A program made the position numbers and the translations under genes. This document shows positions 31,407 through 40,506 of a stretch of DNA of 64,000 nt, piece by piece. The notes under the pieces were generated by a model. The model was given only the letters and a program-made list of their open reading frames with translations. It did no database searches and had not been told where the DNA came from. Source of the stretch: an uncultured bacterium. Its GTDB lineage: Bacteria > Bacteroidota > Ignavibacteria > Kapaibacteriales > UBA4661. The stretch lies in assembly GCA_937899715.1 (NCBI GenBank), contig CALCNX010000050.1, positions 104,185 through 168,184 on the forward strand, read 5' to 3'. Every line of letters starts with the position of its first letter. The stretch's first letter is position 1.

Positions 31407-34109
31407 TCATTCCTCTACCATCGCCCGTAGTTCCGCAAGCAGCGTCAGTGCTTGCATGGGAGTAAGTGCGTTTACATCCATCTTTCTGATTCGCTCACGG
31501 ATTTTATCATCACGGATTTCAAACAGCGAGAACTGCGGCTCGGCTTCGGAGGCTGGGGCGCTCGTCACTTGGTTGTTTGGCGCTTGAGGACTCGCTACCT
31601 GCGGAATAGCTACTTGCGGAATAAGCGCATCGAAATTCCTCATTCGTAATTCTTCTTTCTTCTCTCCTTCTAGCGCCCGCATCACTACTCGCGCCCGCTC
31701 GGTAAGTTCCTTCGGCAGTCCAGCCATCTCCGCGACATGGATACCAAACGAATGGTCGGCGGTGCCTTCCACCACGCGCCGCGTGAAGATGATACTAGCT
31801 CCCACTTCTTGCACATCTGCCTTGTAGTTCCGCGCTTTTGGGAGGCGCTCGGTGATAGAAGTCATTTCGTGATAATGCGTAGCAAAGAGCGTTTTTGCGC
31901 CCGTGCGGTCGTGCAGATATTCCGCAATCGCCCATGCAATCGCTATTCCGTCAAACGTCGCCGTGCCTCGTCCCACCTCGTCCAGAAGAATAATGCTCTT
32001 GCGCGTGGCGTTGTTGATGATGTTTGCCGCTTCCTGCATTTCCACCAAAAATGTGCTTTCACCTGCCGTGATATTGTCTTGTGCCCCGACACGGGTAAAA
32101 ATGCGGTCTGTAAGCCCAATGGTTGCTTGCTTGGCAGGCACAAACGCGCCAATATGCGCCAGAAGCGTTATCAAGCCGATTTGCCGCAAATAGCTGGATT
32201 TGCCAGACATATTAGGTCCCGTAATAATGTGCATTTGCTCGGCGCTCGTGTCCATGCGGGTCGAATTAGGAACATATTTCTCGCCAATGGGCAAAAGCCG
32301 CTCTACGACAGGATGCCGCCCGCCTTCGATGACAAGCGCTTCGGATTCATCCACCGTTGGGCAGACGTAATCATATTCCCGTCCAGCTTGCGCAAAACTT
32401 TGCAGGCAGTCTATCGCCGCCACGAGTGCCGCGTTGTGCTGCACGTCGGCAGCAAATTCGCTCAATTCCGTGCGGAGGCGCTGAAAAATGGCGCGTTCCG
32501 TGTCGGCAAGCCGCTCTTCGGCGTTCAGGATTTTCGCTTCCATTTCCTTGAGTTCAGGTGTGGTGTAGCGCTCTCCGTTCGTGAGTGTCTGCTTGCGCTG
32601 GTAATGTTCCGGCGCTTTGTTTTTATGGGCGTTGGAAATTTCAATAAAATACCCGAAAACGCCCGTAAAACCGACCTTCAGCGATGGAATACCCGTTGCC
32701 GTGCGTTCTCGCTCTTGATACTCCGCAATCCAATTTTTACCCGAATACATCACGTTCACAATTTCGTCCAGTTCCGGCGCAAAGCCTGTGCGAAAGACCC
32801 CGCCGCCGCCCACTTGCGCAGGAGGCTCTTCCACAAAGGCAGATTTGATGCGCTCCACAAGGGCACTCACGTCGCGTAAGGATTGCACAGAGCGTTCCAA
32901 TGCCTCCGAACCCAGACCATTGCACAGCTCCTTCACACGCGGCAACCGTGCAAGCGTTTTGCCAAGCGCAACCACATCACGCGGCGTGGCGCGTCCCGTC
33001 GAAATTTTGGCAATGAGCCTCTCAATATCGCCCATCTGCCCCAATTCCGCACGGAGAGCCGTACGCACGTTGTCGTGCTGAAATAGTGCCGCAACAGCGC
33101 TTTGGCGCTGGTGTATCTGCTGTAAACGCCGGAGCGGGCGCGTAATCCACTTCTTGAAGAGACGGCTTCCCATCGGGGTTTCGGTCTTATCCAGAATCCC
33201 AATAAGCGTCCCTTCGCGCGAAGCATCATTCATGCTGAAGGTAATCTCAAGATTGCGCTTTGTGGCAAAGTCCAGCGTCATGTATTCGCTGGGGTTAAAG
33301 AGCGATACGCGCTGAATGTGCGGTAGTTGACCCTTTTGCGCCTCTTGGATGTAGTGCAGCACCACGCCTGCCGCAGCAACTCCGGCTGTCAATTCTTCAA
33401 TGCCGAAGCCCTTCAGGTTCTGCGTCTTGAAGTGGCGCAAAAGCGTATCTCTACCAAAATTTTCTTCAAAAATCCAATCCTCCAGCCGTGTGAGAGCGGG
33501 TGAGACGTTAGCGGGAAATGCCTTGCGAATGTGCGGCATGAGAGCGTCCACCTTGCCTTTGGGCAGAAGGATTTCTGCGGGTTGCAGGGTTTCCAGTAAT
33601 GTAGCGAGGTGTTCTTCGTCGGTCTCGGTTGTGAAAAATTCGCCCGTCGAAATATCGGCACAACTCACGCCGACAATAGCGGTTGCCTTTGCTCCCGTGC
33701 CACTTGTGAGCGGCACAAGCGCAGCGACGTAGTTATTCCGCCGTGCGTCGAGCAATTTTTCATTGAACGCCACGCCCGGCGTAACGACTTCGACCACATC
33801 GCGCCGCACGATTCCACGCGCCTGCTTGGGGTCTTCGAGCTGCTCACAGACGGCAACACGGTATCCGGCACGGACGAGTTTCGGGAGGTAATTGTCCAAC
33901 TGATGATGTGGGAAGCCTGCAAGCGGTGTTTCATCTGCACCGCCGTTGTTGCGCTTGGTGAGTGTGATGCCGCAGGCTTTGGCGGTAATGACCGCATCCT
34001 CCTCGAAGGTCTCAAAAAAATCGCCCAGCCGAAAGAGCAGGACGGTATCGGGGTGTTTTTTCTTGATTTGGCTGTATTGCCGCATGAGCGGTGTTTGCTT
34101 GTCTGCCAT
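31407..34109 (-). CDS. mutS: DNA mismatch repair protein MutS
   Basis: A 900-residue MutS. The N-terminal mismatch-recognition motif is LLFRLGDFFETFEEDA (F-x-E at about residues 31-36), followed by LAGFPHHQLDNYLPKLV. The C-terminal ABC ATPase has Walker A GPNMSGKSS near residue 630, the Walker B segment SIILLDEVGRGT and the helix-turn-helix dimerisation region after ARVVMRALEG. A Pro/Ala/Gln-rich low-complexity linker (IPQVAIPQVASPQAPNN) precedes the extreme C-terminus. It recognises mispairs with MutL. It is transcribed alone from a TATTTTTG promoter box at 34168-34175. Confidence 0.97.
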   Translation of the reverse strand: MADKQTPLMRQYSQIKKKHPDTVLLFRLGDFFETFEEDAVITAKACGITLTKRNNGGADETPLAGFPHHQLDNYLPKLVRAGYRVAVCEQLEDPKQARGIVRRDVVEVVTPGVAFNEKLLDARRNNYVAALVPLTSGTGAKATAIVGVSCADISTGEFFTTETDEEHLATLLETLQPAEILLPKGKVDALMPHIRKAFPANVSPALTRLEDWIFEENFGRDTLLRHFKTQNLKGFGIEELTAGVAAAGVVLHYIQEAQKGQLPHIQRVSLFNPSEYMTLDFATKRNLEITFSMNDASREGTLIGILDKTETPMGSRLFKKWITRPLRRLQQIHQRQSAVAALFQHDNVRTALRAELGQMGDIERLIAKISTGRATPRDVVALGKTLARLPRVKELCNGLGSEALERSVQSLRDVSALVERIKSAFVEEPPAQVGGGGVFRTGFAPELDEIVNVMYSGKNWIAEYQERERTATGIPSLKVGFTGVFGYFIEISNAHKNKAPEHYQRKQTLTNGERYTTPELKEMEAKILNAEERLADTERAIFQRLRTELSEFAADVQHNAALVAAIDCLQSFAQAGREYDYVCPTVDESEALVIEGGRHPVVERLLPIGEKYVPNSTRMDTSAEQMHIITGPNMSGKSSYLRQIGLITLLAHIGAFVPAKQATIGLTDRIFTRVGAQDNITAGESTFLVEMQEAANIINNATRKSIILLDEVGRGTATFDGIAIAWAIAEYLHDRTGAKTLFATHYHEMTSITERLPKARNYKADVQEVGASIIFTRRVVEGTADHSFGIHVAEMAGLPKELTERARVVMRALEGEKKEELRMRNFDALIPQVAIPQVASPQAPNNQVTSAPASEAEPQFSLFEIRDDKIRERIRKMDVNALTPMQALTLLAELRAMVEE

Positions 34110-34167
34110 TGGTGCGTGCGGTTTTTCGGGTAGATTGTGTTTGGGTCAAATGTTCCGCAATATAGCA

Positions 34168-34175
34168 CAAAAATA
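34168..34175 (-). promoter_or_regulatory. -7 box of mutS
   Basis: Minus-strand TATTTTTG, about 60 bp upstream of the mutS ATG, fits TAnnTTTG. Confidence 0.4.
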
Positions 34176-34290
34176 CAGCACTAAACGTGCGGTTTTTTGT
34201 AAAATCGCGGATATGGTGGTCTTCGGAAAATTTGCTATTTTGCATCATAGACATCCGATATTTACTTCATCTACCCAAGCGAGGCTTATC

Positions 34291-34488
34291 ATGTCTCCAA
34301 CGACTACATTCCCTGCATCCACCTTAGAAGCGACGATTGATGCACTTTTCGAGACGGAAGAAATTCTTCCTGTACAGCATCACGGTTATCTTACATCGGA
34401 GCAAGAAAAAGAACTCCATGCCGCTTCGACACAAGAGGAGGCATTACGATTACTTGCCGCATGGGGGTTTAATGTACGCCGTGCGTGA
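34291..34488 (+). CDS. Small protein of unknown function, first of an overlapping pair
   Basis: A 65-residue, mostly helical, acidic protein (ATIDALFETEEILPVQ, then SEQEKELHAASTQEEALRLL) with a basic end FNVRRA. It overlaps the next gene by 17 bp. The layout of two tiny overlapping genes resembles toxin-antitoxin operons, but I recognise neither protein. The ATG at 34291 is the first after the mutS promoter region; the longer open frame is the antisense shadow of mutS. The pair lies between mutS and a surface-protein gene. Confidence 0.55.
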   Translation: MSPTTTFPASTLEATIDALFETEEILPVQHHGYLTSEQEKELHAASTQEEALRLLAAWGFNVRRA

Positions 34489-34765
34489 ACTTATACAAAT
34501 GGTCAACTCGTTCTCTTCACGCAGCATCTGTCTAACATTGTATCCGAGCGCTCTCCAAGCAATAGAAACTCTATACGAACAAGGGAACACACTGGTCGTG
34601 GCGGTGGTGACTTATGCTTTCCGAAAAGTGCAGAATGACCCACAACGCTCAATGATGAATACGCTCGAAGTCTTCGCACCCGTTTCTGGCGCTAATTGTC
34701 GTTTTTTCGTAGTTTGCAAACTGGATAACAATCATTTTGAGGTTGAGTTTTTGAGCGAATTGTGA
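34472..34765 (+). CDS. Small protein of unknown function, second of an overlapping pair
   Basis: A 97-residue protein with an alpha/beta look: helix YAVRELIQMVNS, strands SICLTLYPSA and TLVVAVVTYAF, and a C-terminal hairpin CRFFVVCKLDNNHFEVEFLS. No known motif, signal peptide or membrane helix. Its start lies inside the 3' end of the preceding gene, implying translational coupling. An ATG at 34499 is an alternative start. Function unknown; a partner of the 65-residue protein is inferred from the overlap. Confidence 0.55.
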   Translation: MYAVRELIQMVNSFSSRSICLTLYPSALQAIETLYEQGNTLVVAVVTYAFRKVQNDPQRSMMNTLEVFAPVSGANCRFFVVCKLDNNHFEVEFLSEL

Positions 34766-34787
34766 TGGTCTGTGTAAAAATTTTTCC

Positions 34788-34795
34788 TATCTTTG
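34788..34795 (+). promoter_or_regulatory. -7 box for the surface-protein gene at 34839
   Basis: TATCTTTG fits TAnnTTTG and lies 43 bp before the ATG. Confidence 0.4.
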
Positions 34796-34838
34796 AGCGG
34801 GTTTTGCAGGAATTTTTCACTCTCCATCTCGTTCGACC

Positions 34839-36014
34839 ATGAAACTACGTTTTTCCCTTTCTCTGGCACTCGTGCTTCTGTGCGCCTTGCTCTCTGCCCG
34901 TGCTGCCTCTGCGCATACCGTTGCCAATCGCAACACTATCAATGCCATTCTTGGCGATGTCAGCTTTGTGCAAAAATTCGGCACTGCCCCAACAGCAACA
35001 GCCAATGAGCGCCTTCGCATCCAAACACACTTGGAATATGTCGAAAGACTACTCCGTGCAGCCGATGTGTCGCACCTCGCCAAGCCGCTCCAAATACGCC
35101 GTGCCGCACTTTTGGATAAACTCTATGAATACCGATTAGCAGGCTGCTTCCCGACAAATCTGGCTTTTCCCAAAGAACGCCGTCCCTGCTTCATAGACGC
35201 GGCTGGTACTATCTGTGCCGTCGGTTATCTCATCGAACAAACAACAGGACGCGCCTTTGCAGAACGCATCAATGCTACACATCAGTACGATTTTCTCTCG
35301 GATATGCAAATGCCCGAACTCACGGCGTGGGTGGAAGCGTCAGGCTTGACAGCGAGGGAGTGTGCGATGATTCAGCCGGGGTATGATTATGCTATTTTTC
35401 AAGACCCTAACTTCAAGGCATTTGCGGCGAATCCGATTGCTATTTCCGCTTTAAAGTCAGGCTATATTATGAATATTGAACTTCGTGGAATAGATGCCTC
35501 TCTTGTACCAGTTACTACATCTATTCTTAATCTTGTATTCAGCAAACTCTTCCTTACTCCAAGAGAAACAATATGGTTTAAATATGGCGCAAATTGGGGG
35601 GGATCTGTTTCTTTCGGAATACCAGCCATGCCTAATATCACGGCAGGAACATATCAACTTGGGCTAGTTTTTTTTCTTCCTCCTTATCCCGGATATACTG
35701 GGCTTCCTGACCGTTATATTACAACAACTAACATTACAATTTCTCTAGCCACCAGCACCCGCGACCTCACGTTCCCAAACCCCATTACCCTTTCCCCCAA
35801 CCCCGTACACGAAGCACTCACGCTTGCTCTGCCGGAAAACGACCTGCACCGTGTCCGCCTCACAAGCGCACTTGGCACCGCCGTTGCGACGCTTTCGGAA
35901 GCATCGGGTACGACAACGCTGGATGTGAGCGGTTTGGCGGCGGGCGTGTACTTTGTGGAGGTGGAGAGCGCGAGAACACGGCAGCGCACCGTGCAGAAGG
36001 TGGTGAAGTATTGA
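34839..36014 (+). CDS. Secreted protein with type IX sorting domain
   Basis: A 391-residue protein with signal peptide MKLRFSLSLALVLLCALLSA. Residues ~85-190 form a Cys-containing module (AGCFPTNLAFPKERRPCFID, GTICAVGYLIEQ, LTARECAMIQPGY) that I have seen in secreted proteins of Bacteroidota and related groups but whose function is unknown. A variable, beta-rich middle (about 195-300) precedes the Por/T9SS sorting domain (about 310-391: LSPNPVHEALTLALPEN, GLAAGVYFVEVES). It should be exported through the outer membrane. The middle part is AT-rich in DNA. Its stop is 28 bp from the end of the truncated convergent clpB. Confidence 0.85.
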   Translation: MKLRFSLSLALVLLCALLSARAASAHTVANRNTINAILGDVSFVQKFGTAPTATANERLRIQTHLEYVERLLRAADVSHLAKPLQIRRAALLDKLYEYRLAGCFPTNLAFPKERRPCFIDAAGTICAVGYLIEQTTGRAFAERINATHQYDFLSDMQMPELTAWVEASGLTARECAMIQPGYDYAIFQDPNFKAFAANPIAISALKSGYIMNIELRGIDASLVPVTTSILNLVFSKLFLTPRETIWFKYGANWGGSVSFGIPAMPNITAGTYQLGLVFFLPPYPGYTGLPDRYITTTNITISLATSTRDLTFPNPITLSPNPVHEALTLALPENDLHRVRLTSALGTAVATLSEASGTTTLDVSGLAAGVYFVEVESARTRQRTVQKVVKY

Positions 36015-36042
36015 CGGGCATTTTCACGCCCGCCGCGCACCG

Positions 36043-37359
36043 TCACGCCTCGCCAAGTTCCCGCAGCAGCGCCTCGCGCTCAATTTCCAGTTGGCGAATT
36101 TTGCGTTCGATAGAATCCAATTCTTCAGGCATAGAATCAATCTCAATGCGCAACTTCGATGCCGACTCGTCTATGAGGTCAATCGCCTTGTCCGGCAGGA
36201 AACGGTCTGCTATGTAGCGATGCGAAAGCTGTGCCGCCGCAATGAGCGCTCCGTCGGTGATTCGCACCCCATGATGCACTTCGTAGCGCTCTTTGATGCC
36301 GCGCAGAATCGTGATGGTATCTTCCACATTCGGCTCTTCAATCAGCACTTTCTGGAAGCGGCGCTCTAAAGCGGCATCTTTTTCGATGTATTTTTGATAT
36401 TCATCCAGCGTCGTTGCGCCAATGCAACGGAGCTCCCCTCGCGCCAGTGCGGGCTTGAGGATATTTGCTGCGTCCATACTGCCTTGGTTGGTCGCACCTG
36501 CACCCACAAGCGTATGCAGTTCGTCAATGAAAAGGATAATTTCTCCGTCAGATTCGCTCACTTCGCGCACCACGGCTTTCAAGCGCTCTTCAAACTGCCC
36601 GCGAAAGCTCGTACCAGCCACAAGCGCTCCCATATCAAGCGCGATAATCGTTTTGGTCTTGAGCGTTTCCGGCACGTCGCCCGTAACGATGCGCTGCGCA
36701 ATGCCTTCGGCGATGGCGGTCTTGCCCACGCCCGGCTCACCGATAAGAACAGGATTGTTTTTCGTGCGGCGCGAAAGCACTTGCAGCACCCGACGAATCT
36801 CTTCTTCACGCCCGATGATGGGGTCAATTTTGCCTTTTCGTGCCTCGTCGTTGATAGAGCGTCCGTAGCGTTTGAGCGCTTGGTATTTATCTTCGGGATT
36901 TTGGTCGGTCACGCGCTGCGAACCGCGAAAATCTTTCAAAATCTTGACAACCGCATCCTTAGTCACTCCTTGGTCGCGCAGAAGCTGGGATGCAGACGAT
37001 TTCTGCTCGGCAATAGCCATGAGCAAATGTTCGGTGCTGACGTATTCGTCGCCTAGTTTCTGTGCTTCTTTGAGCGCAAGCTCCATCACGCTTCCCAAGT
37101 CACGGCTCAGAAACTGACTTCCCACGACCGTTCCGCCGACTTTTGGCAGTACGTCGAGGTCTTGCTGCGTCTTGGATTTGAGGTAATCCACATTTGCGCC
37201 GAGCTTCAGCAGCATGGGCGGAATAATCCCTCCCGAATCCTCCAAAAGCGCCAGCAGCGCGTGTGCGGGTTCGATAGACTGGTGGTTATTCGCAGATGCT
37301 ATTTCTTGGGCGCGTTGGAGCGCTTCTTGTGCTTTAAGCGTGAGTTTTTGGAAGTTCAT
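36043..37359 (-). pseudogene. clpB: ClpB disaggregase, truncated after the first ATPase domain
   Basis: A 438-residue product, about half of ordinary ClpB (~860). It has the complete Clp N-domain (MNFQKLTLKAQEALQRAQEI, 1-145), the first AAA+ domain with Walker A GEPGVGKT (207-214), Walker B ILFIDELHTL (about 277-286), and only the first ~30 residues of the coiled-coil middle domain before a TGA. The second AAA+ domain, which drives threading, is absent, and the DNA beyond the stop is intergenic and then the 3' end of a T9SS gene on the other strand. Either the gene is broken or it makes an N-D1 half protein. Its promoter at 37400-37430 looks intact. Listed as pseudogene because the family needs both ATPase rings. 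Confidence 0.8.
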
Positions 37360-37399
37360 TGCTGTGGCATTGAAAATATTTGATACGCTAAGGATTAAA

Positions 37400-37430
37400 C
37401 AAATCTACAATTTTTTCGCAGTTCGGGCAA
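37400..37430 (-). promoter_or_regulatory. Promoter of clpB
   Basis: Minus strand TTG (37430-37428), 20 bp spacer, then TAGATTTG (37407-37400), a close match to the Bacteroidota promoter consensus; transcription would start ~35 bp before the ATG. Confidence 0.6.
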
Positions 37431-37435
37431 GAACG

Positions 37436-37486
37436 AAAAAACGGCGACAGAGCGCATCAATTCTTGCTCTGTCGCCGTTTATTTTT
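37436..37486 (-). terminator. Terminator of greA
   Basis: Perfect 13-bp stem ACGGCGACAGAGC (37441-37453) / GCTCTGTCGCCGT (37466-37478) with an A run on the left, giving a T run for minus-strand transcripts; it would also work on the plus strand. Confidence 0.85.
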
Positions 37487-37505
37487 TCGTGAAGCTGAGA
37501 AATGT

Positions 37506-37982
37506 TTAGCGAGAAATTTCTAATATCTCGTATTCTGTCATTCCCGCCGGCACTTTCACCGAGGCAATTTCACCAACGGACTTGCCCATTAGCGCACGCC
37601 CTACGGGTGAGTTCACAGCAAGTTTATTTTTCTCAAAATCAGCCTCCTCCTCGCTTACGAGCGTGTATTCGAGTGTGGCATTATTCTTCTTGTTCTTGAG
37701 TTTTACTTTGGCAAGAATATAGACTTTATCTGCCGGATAGTCCCCCGGCTCGACCGTACGTGCCCGCGCAAGCGTCGCTTGAATTTTGTTGATCCGTAGT
37801 TCTAGCAAGCCCTGTTCTTCTTTTGCGGCATCATAATCACCATTTTCCTTCAAGTCGCCGTGAGAGCGGGCTTCGGCGATTTTTCGTGCAATCTCGGCAC
37901 GACCTTTGGTTGTCATTTCGTTCAGTTCGGCTTCGAGTTGGTTCAATCGCTCCTTGCTGAGGTAAATCGGTTGTGTACTCAT
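37506..37982 (-). CDS. greA: Transcription elongation factor GreA
   Basis: A 158-residue GreA: an N-terminal coiled coil (LSKERLNQLEAELNEM) with the acidic tip HGDLKENGDYDAAKEEQ, which enters the RNA polymerase secondary channel to stimulate cleavage of backtracked RNA, and a C-terminal FKBP-like domain (SPVGRALMGKSVGEIASVKV). Length and motifs are standard. It lies between the ribBA terminator upstream and its own terminator downstream, so it is a single-gene unit. Confidence 0.97.
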   Translation of the reverse strand: MSTQPIYLSKERLNQLEAELNEMTTKGRAEIARKIAEARSHGDLKENGDYDAAKEEQGLLELRINKIQATLARARTVEPGDYPADKVYILAKVKLKNKKNNATLEYTLVSEEEADFEKNKLAVNSPVGRALMGKSVGEIASVKVPAGMTEYEILEISR

Positions 37983-38061
37983 GGTTGAAATATGGTCAAA
38001 GTGAGGGAAAAAGATGTAAAAATGAGGTAAAAACTAAAAGAGGCAAAAACCAAAAACCAAT

Positions 38062-38105
38062 AAAAAAAACAAAGCCATCACCGCGCTTTACGGGGAATGG
38101 CTTTG
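38062..38105 (-). terminator. Terminator of ribBA
   Basis: CAAAGCCAT (38070-38078) pairs with ATGGCTTTG (38097-38105); eight A residues at 38062-38069 give the T run on the minus strand. Confidence 0.8.
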
Positions 38106-38182
38106 GTTCAAAAGCGAACTACAAAGTTACGAAAACTTTATGGTAGTGCCAAGATGAATTTTTGCAAGGTGTTACAATGGGA

Positions 38183-39397
38183 TTACAAGTGCTGAAGCAA
38201 GTGCCCCATTTTGGTTTTCTTTGTGCGCATATAGTCAATGTTGCGGTCGTTGTGCGCCACCTCAATCGGCACACGCTCCACAACTTCTAAGCCATAGCTT
38301 TCCAGCCCGACACGCTTGGTGGGGTTATTTGTCAGAAGGCGCATTTTGTGAGCACCCAAGTCGGCAAGTATCTGTGCGCCGATGCCATAATCACGCGCAT
38401 CCGGCTGGAAGCCGAGCGCCTCATTTGCTTGCACCGTGTCCATTCCCTGCTCTTGCAGAGCGTAAGCGCGAATCTTGTTCAAAAGCCCTATACCGCGCCC
38501 TTCCTGACGCATATAGAGCAATACACCTTTGCCATCTTCGCTGATACGCTTCATGGCTGCATCCAACTGTAAACCGCAGTCGCAGCGCATGGAATGGAAC
38601 ACGTCACCCGTCAGACATTCTGAGTGAACTCGCACCAATACTGGCTCGTCAGCTGTCCATGAACCTTTGATAAGCGCGATGTGTTCTTTGCCATCCACCA
38701 CATTTTGATACCCGACGATTTTGAACTCCCCGAACTCCGTTGGCATCTCGGCTTCGGCAACTTTCGTTACCAGCCTGTCCGTCTGCAAGCGGTATGCAAT
38801 CAGGTCTTTGACGGTAATAATCTTCATGGAGTGCTTTTTTGCGAACTCAATGAGCGCGTCTCGGCGCTTCATGGTGCCGTCTTCGTCCAGAATCTCGCAT
38901 AACACTCCGCACGGCTCAAGCCCAGCGAGTCTCATTAAATCTACGGTTGCTTCGGTATGTCCTGCGCGGCGCAGCACACCTTCTTCGGCAGCGATAAGCG
39001 GAAAAATGTGTCCGGGTCTGCCCAAATCGGACGGCTTGGTTGCAGGGCTGGCAAGCGAACGCACCGTTGCAGCACGGTCGTATGTTGAGATACCAGAACT
39101 GGTATTGTGCAAATAATCCACCGATACGGTGAATTTTGTGCCGTGCAGTGCTGTATTGGAGCGCACCATCGCGTCAAGTTCAAGCGCGTATGCCCTTTCA
39201 GGCGTAATGGATACACACACCAATCCGCGCCCTTCGGTCGCCATGAAGTTAATCATCTCCGGAGTGCAGAGTTCCGAAGCACAGATGAGGTCGCCTTCGT
39301 TTTCGCGGTCTTCATCGTCTAAAACAATAATAATTTTACCTTGTTTGAGGTCACTAATGGCATCAGAAATAGTGTTGAACGCCGGATGTGTAGCCAT
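38183..39397 (-). CDS. ribBA: Bifunctional DHBP synthase / GTP cyclohydrolase II
   Basis: A 404-residue fusion that supplies both precursors of riboflavin. The N-terminal half is 3,4-dihydroxy-2-butanone-4-phosphate synthase with DDEDRENEGDLICA and the HTEATVDL segment; the C-terminal half is GTP cyclohydrolase II with zinc cysteines in SECLTGDVF and RCDCGLQL and the RQEGRGIGL loop. Both halves look catalytically complete. No FMN riboswitch is possible in the 42-bp gap to the upstream gene, with which it may share a transcript. Confidence 0.97.
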   Translation of the reverse strand: MATHPAFNTISDAISDLKQGKIIIVLDDEDRENEGDLICASELCTPEMINFMATEGRGLVCVSITPERAYALELDAMVRSNTALHGTKFTVSVDYLHNTSSGISTYDRAATVRSLASPATKPSDLGRPGHIFPLIAAEEGVLRRAGHTEATVDLMRLAGLEPCGVLCEILDEDGTMKRRDALIEFAKKHSMKIITVKDLIAYRLQTDRLVTKVAEAEMPTEFGEFKIVGYQNVVDGKEHIALIKGSWTADEPVLVRVHSECLTGDVFHSMRCDCGLQLDAAMKRISEDGKGVLLYMRQEGRGIGLLNKIRAYALQEQGMDTVQANEALGFQPDARDYGIGAQILADLGAHKMRLLTNNPTKRVGLESYGLEVVERVPIEVAHNDRNIDYMRTKKTKMGHLLQHL

Positions 39398-39439
39398 AAC
39401 TGAAAGTAGTGGTGGTAAATAAGCCCAAGAAGTACATAA

Positions 39440-40288
39440 TTACTTGGGCATCGTCTGATTCAATGCCGAATAGGGGTCGGAATTATCAAGGCTGCTGAAG
39501 TAGTAGAAAGCGCGTCCGTTTGCGTCTATTTCTACCGTTGCAAGCCGCTTCTCGACAGCGTGTTTCAAGAACTGCTCTACTTCGGAAAGCGAGAAATCGG
39601 ATTCAATCACCAGCAACTCAGGATAAACCTTGCCTTGATGCTCGAATGCGTAGCGCAAGACTGCTTTTTCCATCATTACAAAGTTTGCCGGAGCAGATGG
39701 TGACATTGGTGTTGATGCAGGCGCAAGAGCAAGAAATTCTTGATGTTCTGCCTGCAAACGATAAAATTTCTGGCGATTCTCGCGGACACCGTAGGCGGAC
39801 ATAGCCGCGATGCCAGCAAATACAAGCGCCGGTACGCCAAAATCGGCATCGCCAAACACCATCGCAACACTAAAACACGCGGACATAATCACACTAAAAA
39901 CCACGCTTCGCTTGCCGCTTTCGAGTTTGCGTTCGGCTTGCTGGAGTTTTTTGACAAGACGTTTATAGGTTTCTTCGCGGTAACGGTCTAATGCTGTGGG
40001 TGCATTAGCACGCTGCTGCTCAAAGCGTGCGCGGCTTGTTTTGGCGGTGTCGAGTGCCGAATCAACGGCATCCATGACGGTATCAATAATTTCGCCGACA
40101 ATTTCACCGGCACGGGTGCGGTATTCCTTGCCTCTGTCCATGTCGCGCTCAAAGCGGTCACGCCTGCGTTTACGCCATTTGTCGCGCATATCGGCAAAGT
40201 CTTCTTGCCACTCTTGTTGGTTTTTACGACCGCGATTGTCTCTGCCGGTATTATATTTGTCCCAGTTGTTGTTTGAGAAACTGCTCAT
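39440..40288 (-). CDS. Membrane protein with charged N-terminus, function unknown
   Basis: A 282-residue protein. The first ~110 residues are extremely charged (NNNWDKYNTGRDNRGRKNQQ, RDKWRKRRRDRFERDMDRG), then a helical region predicted to form coiled coils, two membrane helices at about residues 130-170 (VVFSVIMSACFSVAMVFG, VPALVFAGIAAMSAYG), and a C-terminal winged-helix-like domain (LSEVEQFLKHAVEKRLATVE). I do not recognise the family. The ATG at 40288 has AAGGA at suitable spacing; in-frame ATGs at 40312 and 40354 are possible. Divergent from comEC, upstream of ribBA by 42 bp. Confidence 0.65.
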   Translation of the reverse strand: MSSFSNNNWDKYNTGRDNRGRKNQQEWQEDFADMRDKWRKRRRDRFERDMDRGKEYRTRAGEIVGEIIDTVMDAVDSALDTAKTSRARFEQQRANAPTALDRYREETYKRLVKKLQQAERKLESGKRSVVFSVIMSACFSVAMVFGDADFGVPALVFAGIAAMSAYGVRENRQKFYRLQAEHQEFLALAPASTPMSPSAPANFVMMEKAVLRYAFEHQGKVYPELLVIESDFSLSEVEQFLKHAVEKRLATVEIDANGRAFYYFSSLDNSDPYSALNQTMPK

Positions 40289-40506
40289 GGCGATATTCCT
40301 TGTGTAAGGCATGGTATCGTGCGGTTGTTCGTAGAATGGATTGTTCCGTTTCATTGTATCCGCTCCGAATAGTATCAAGGATGGTAATTTACAAAAGATT
40401 TTACCCTTCTTCCAACGCAAAACACTAAAAAGAGTTTCATTTATTGACGTAGCTCGTCCCAAAATCTTTCACAGCGCGTGAATCCAGCATAAATACTTCT
40501 ATTCAG

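Noticed and set aside
39398..39439. FMN riboswitch in front of ribBA
   Set aside because: Only 42 bp separate ribBA from the upstream gene, far too short for the ~120-nt aptamer.
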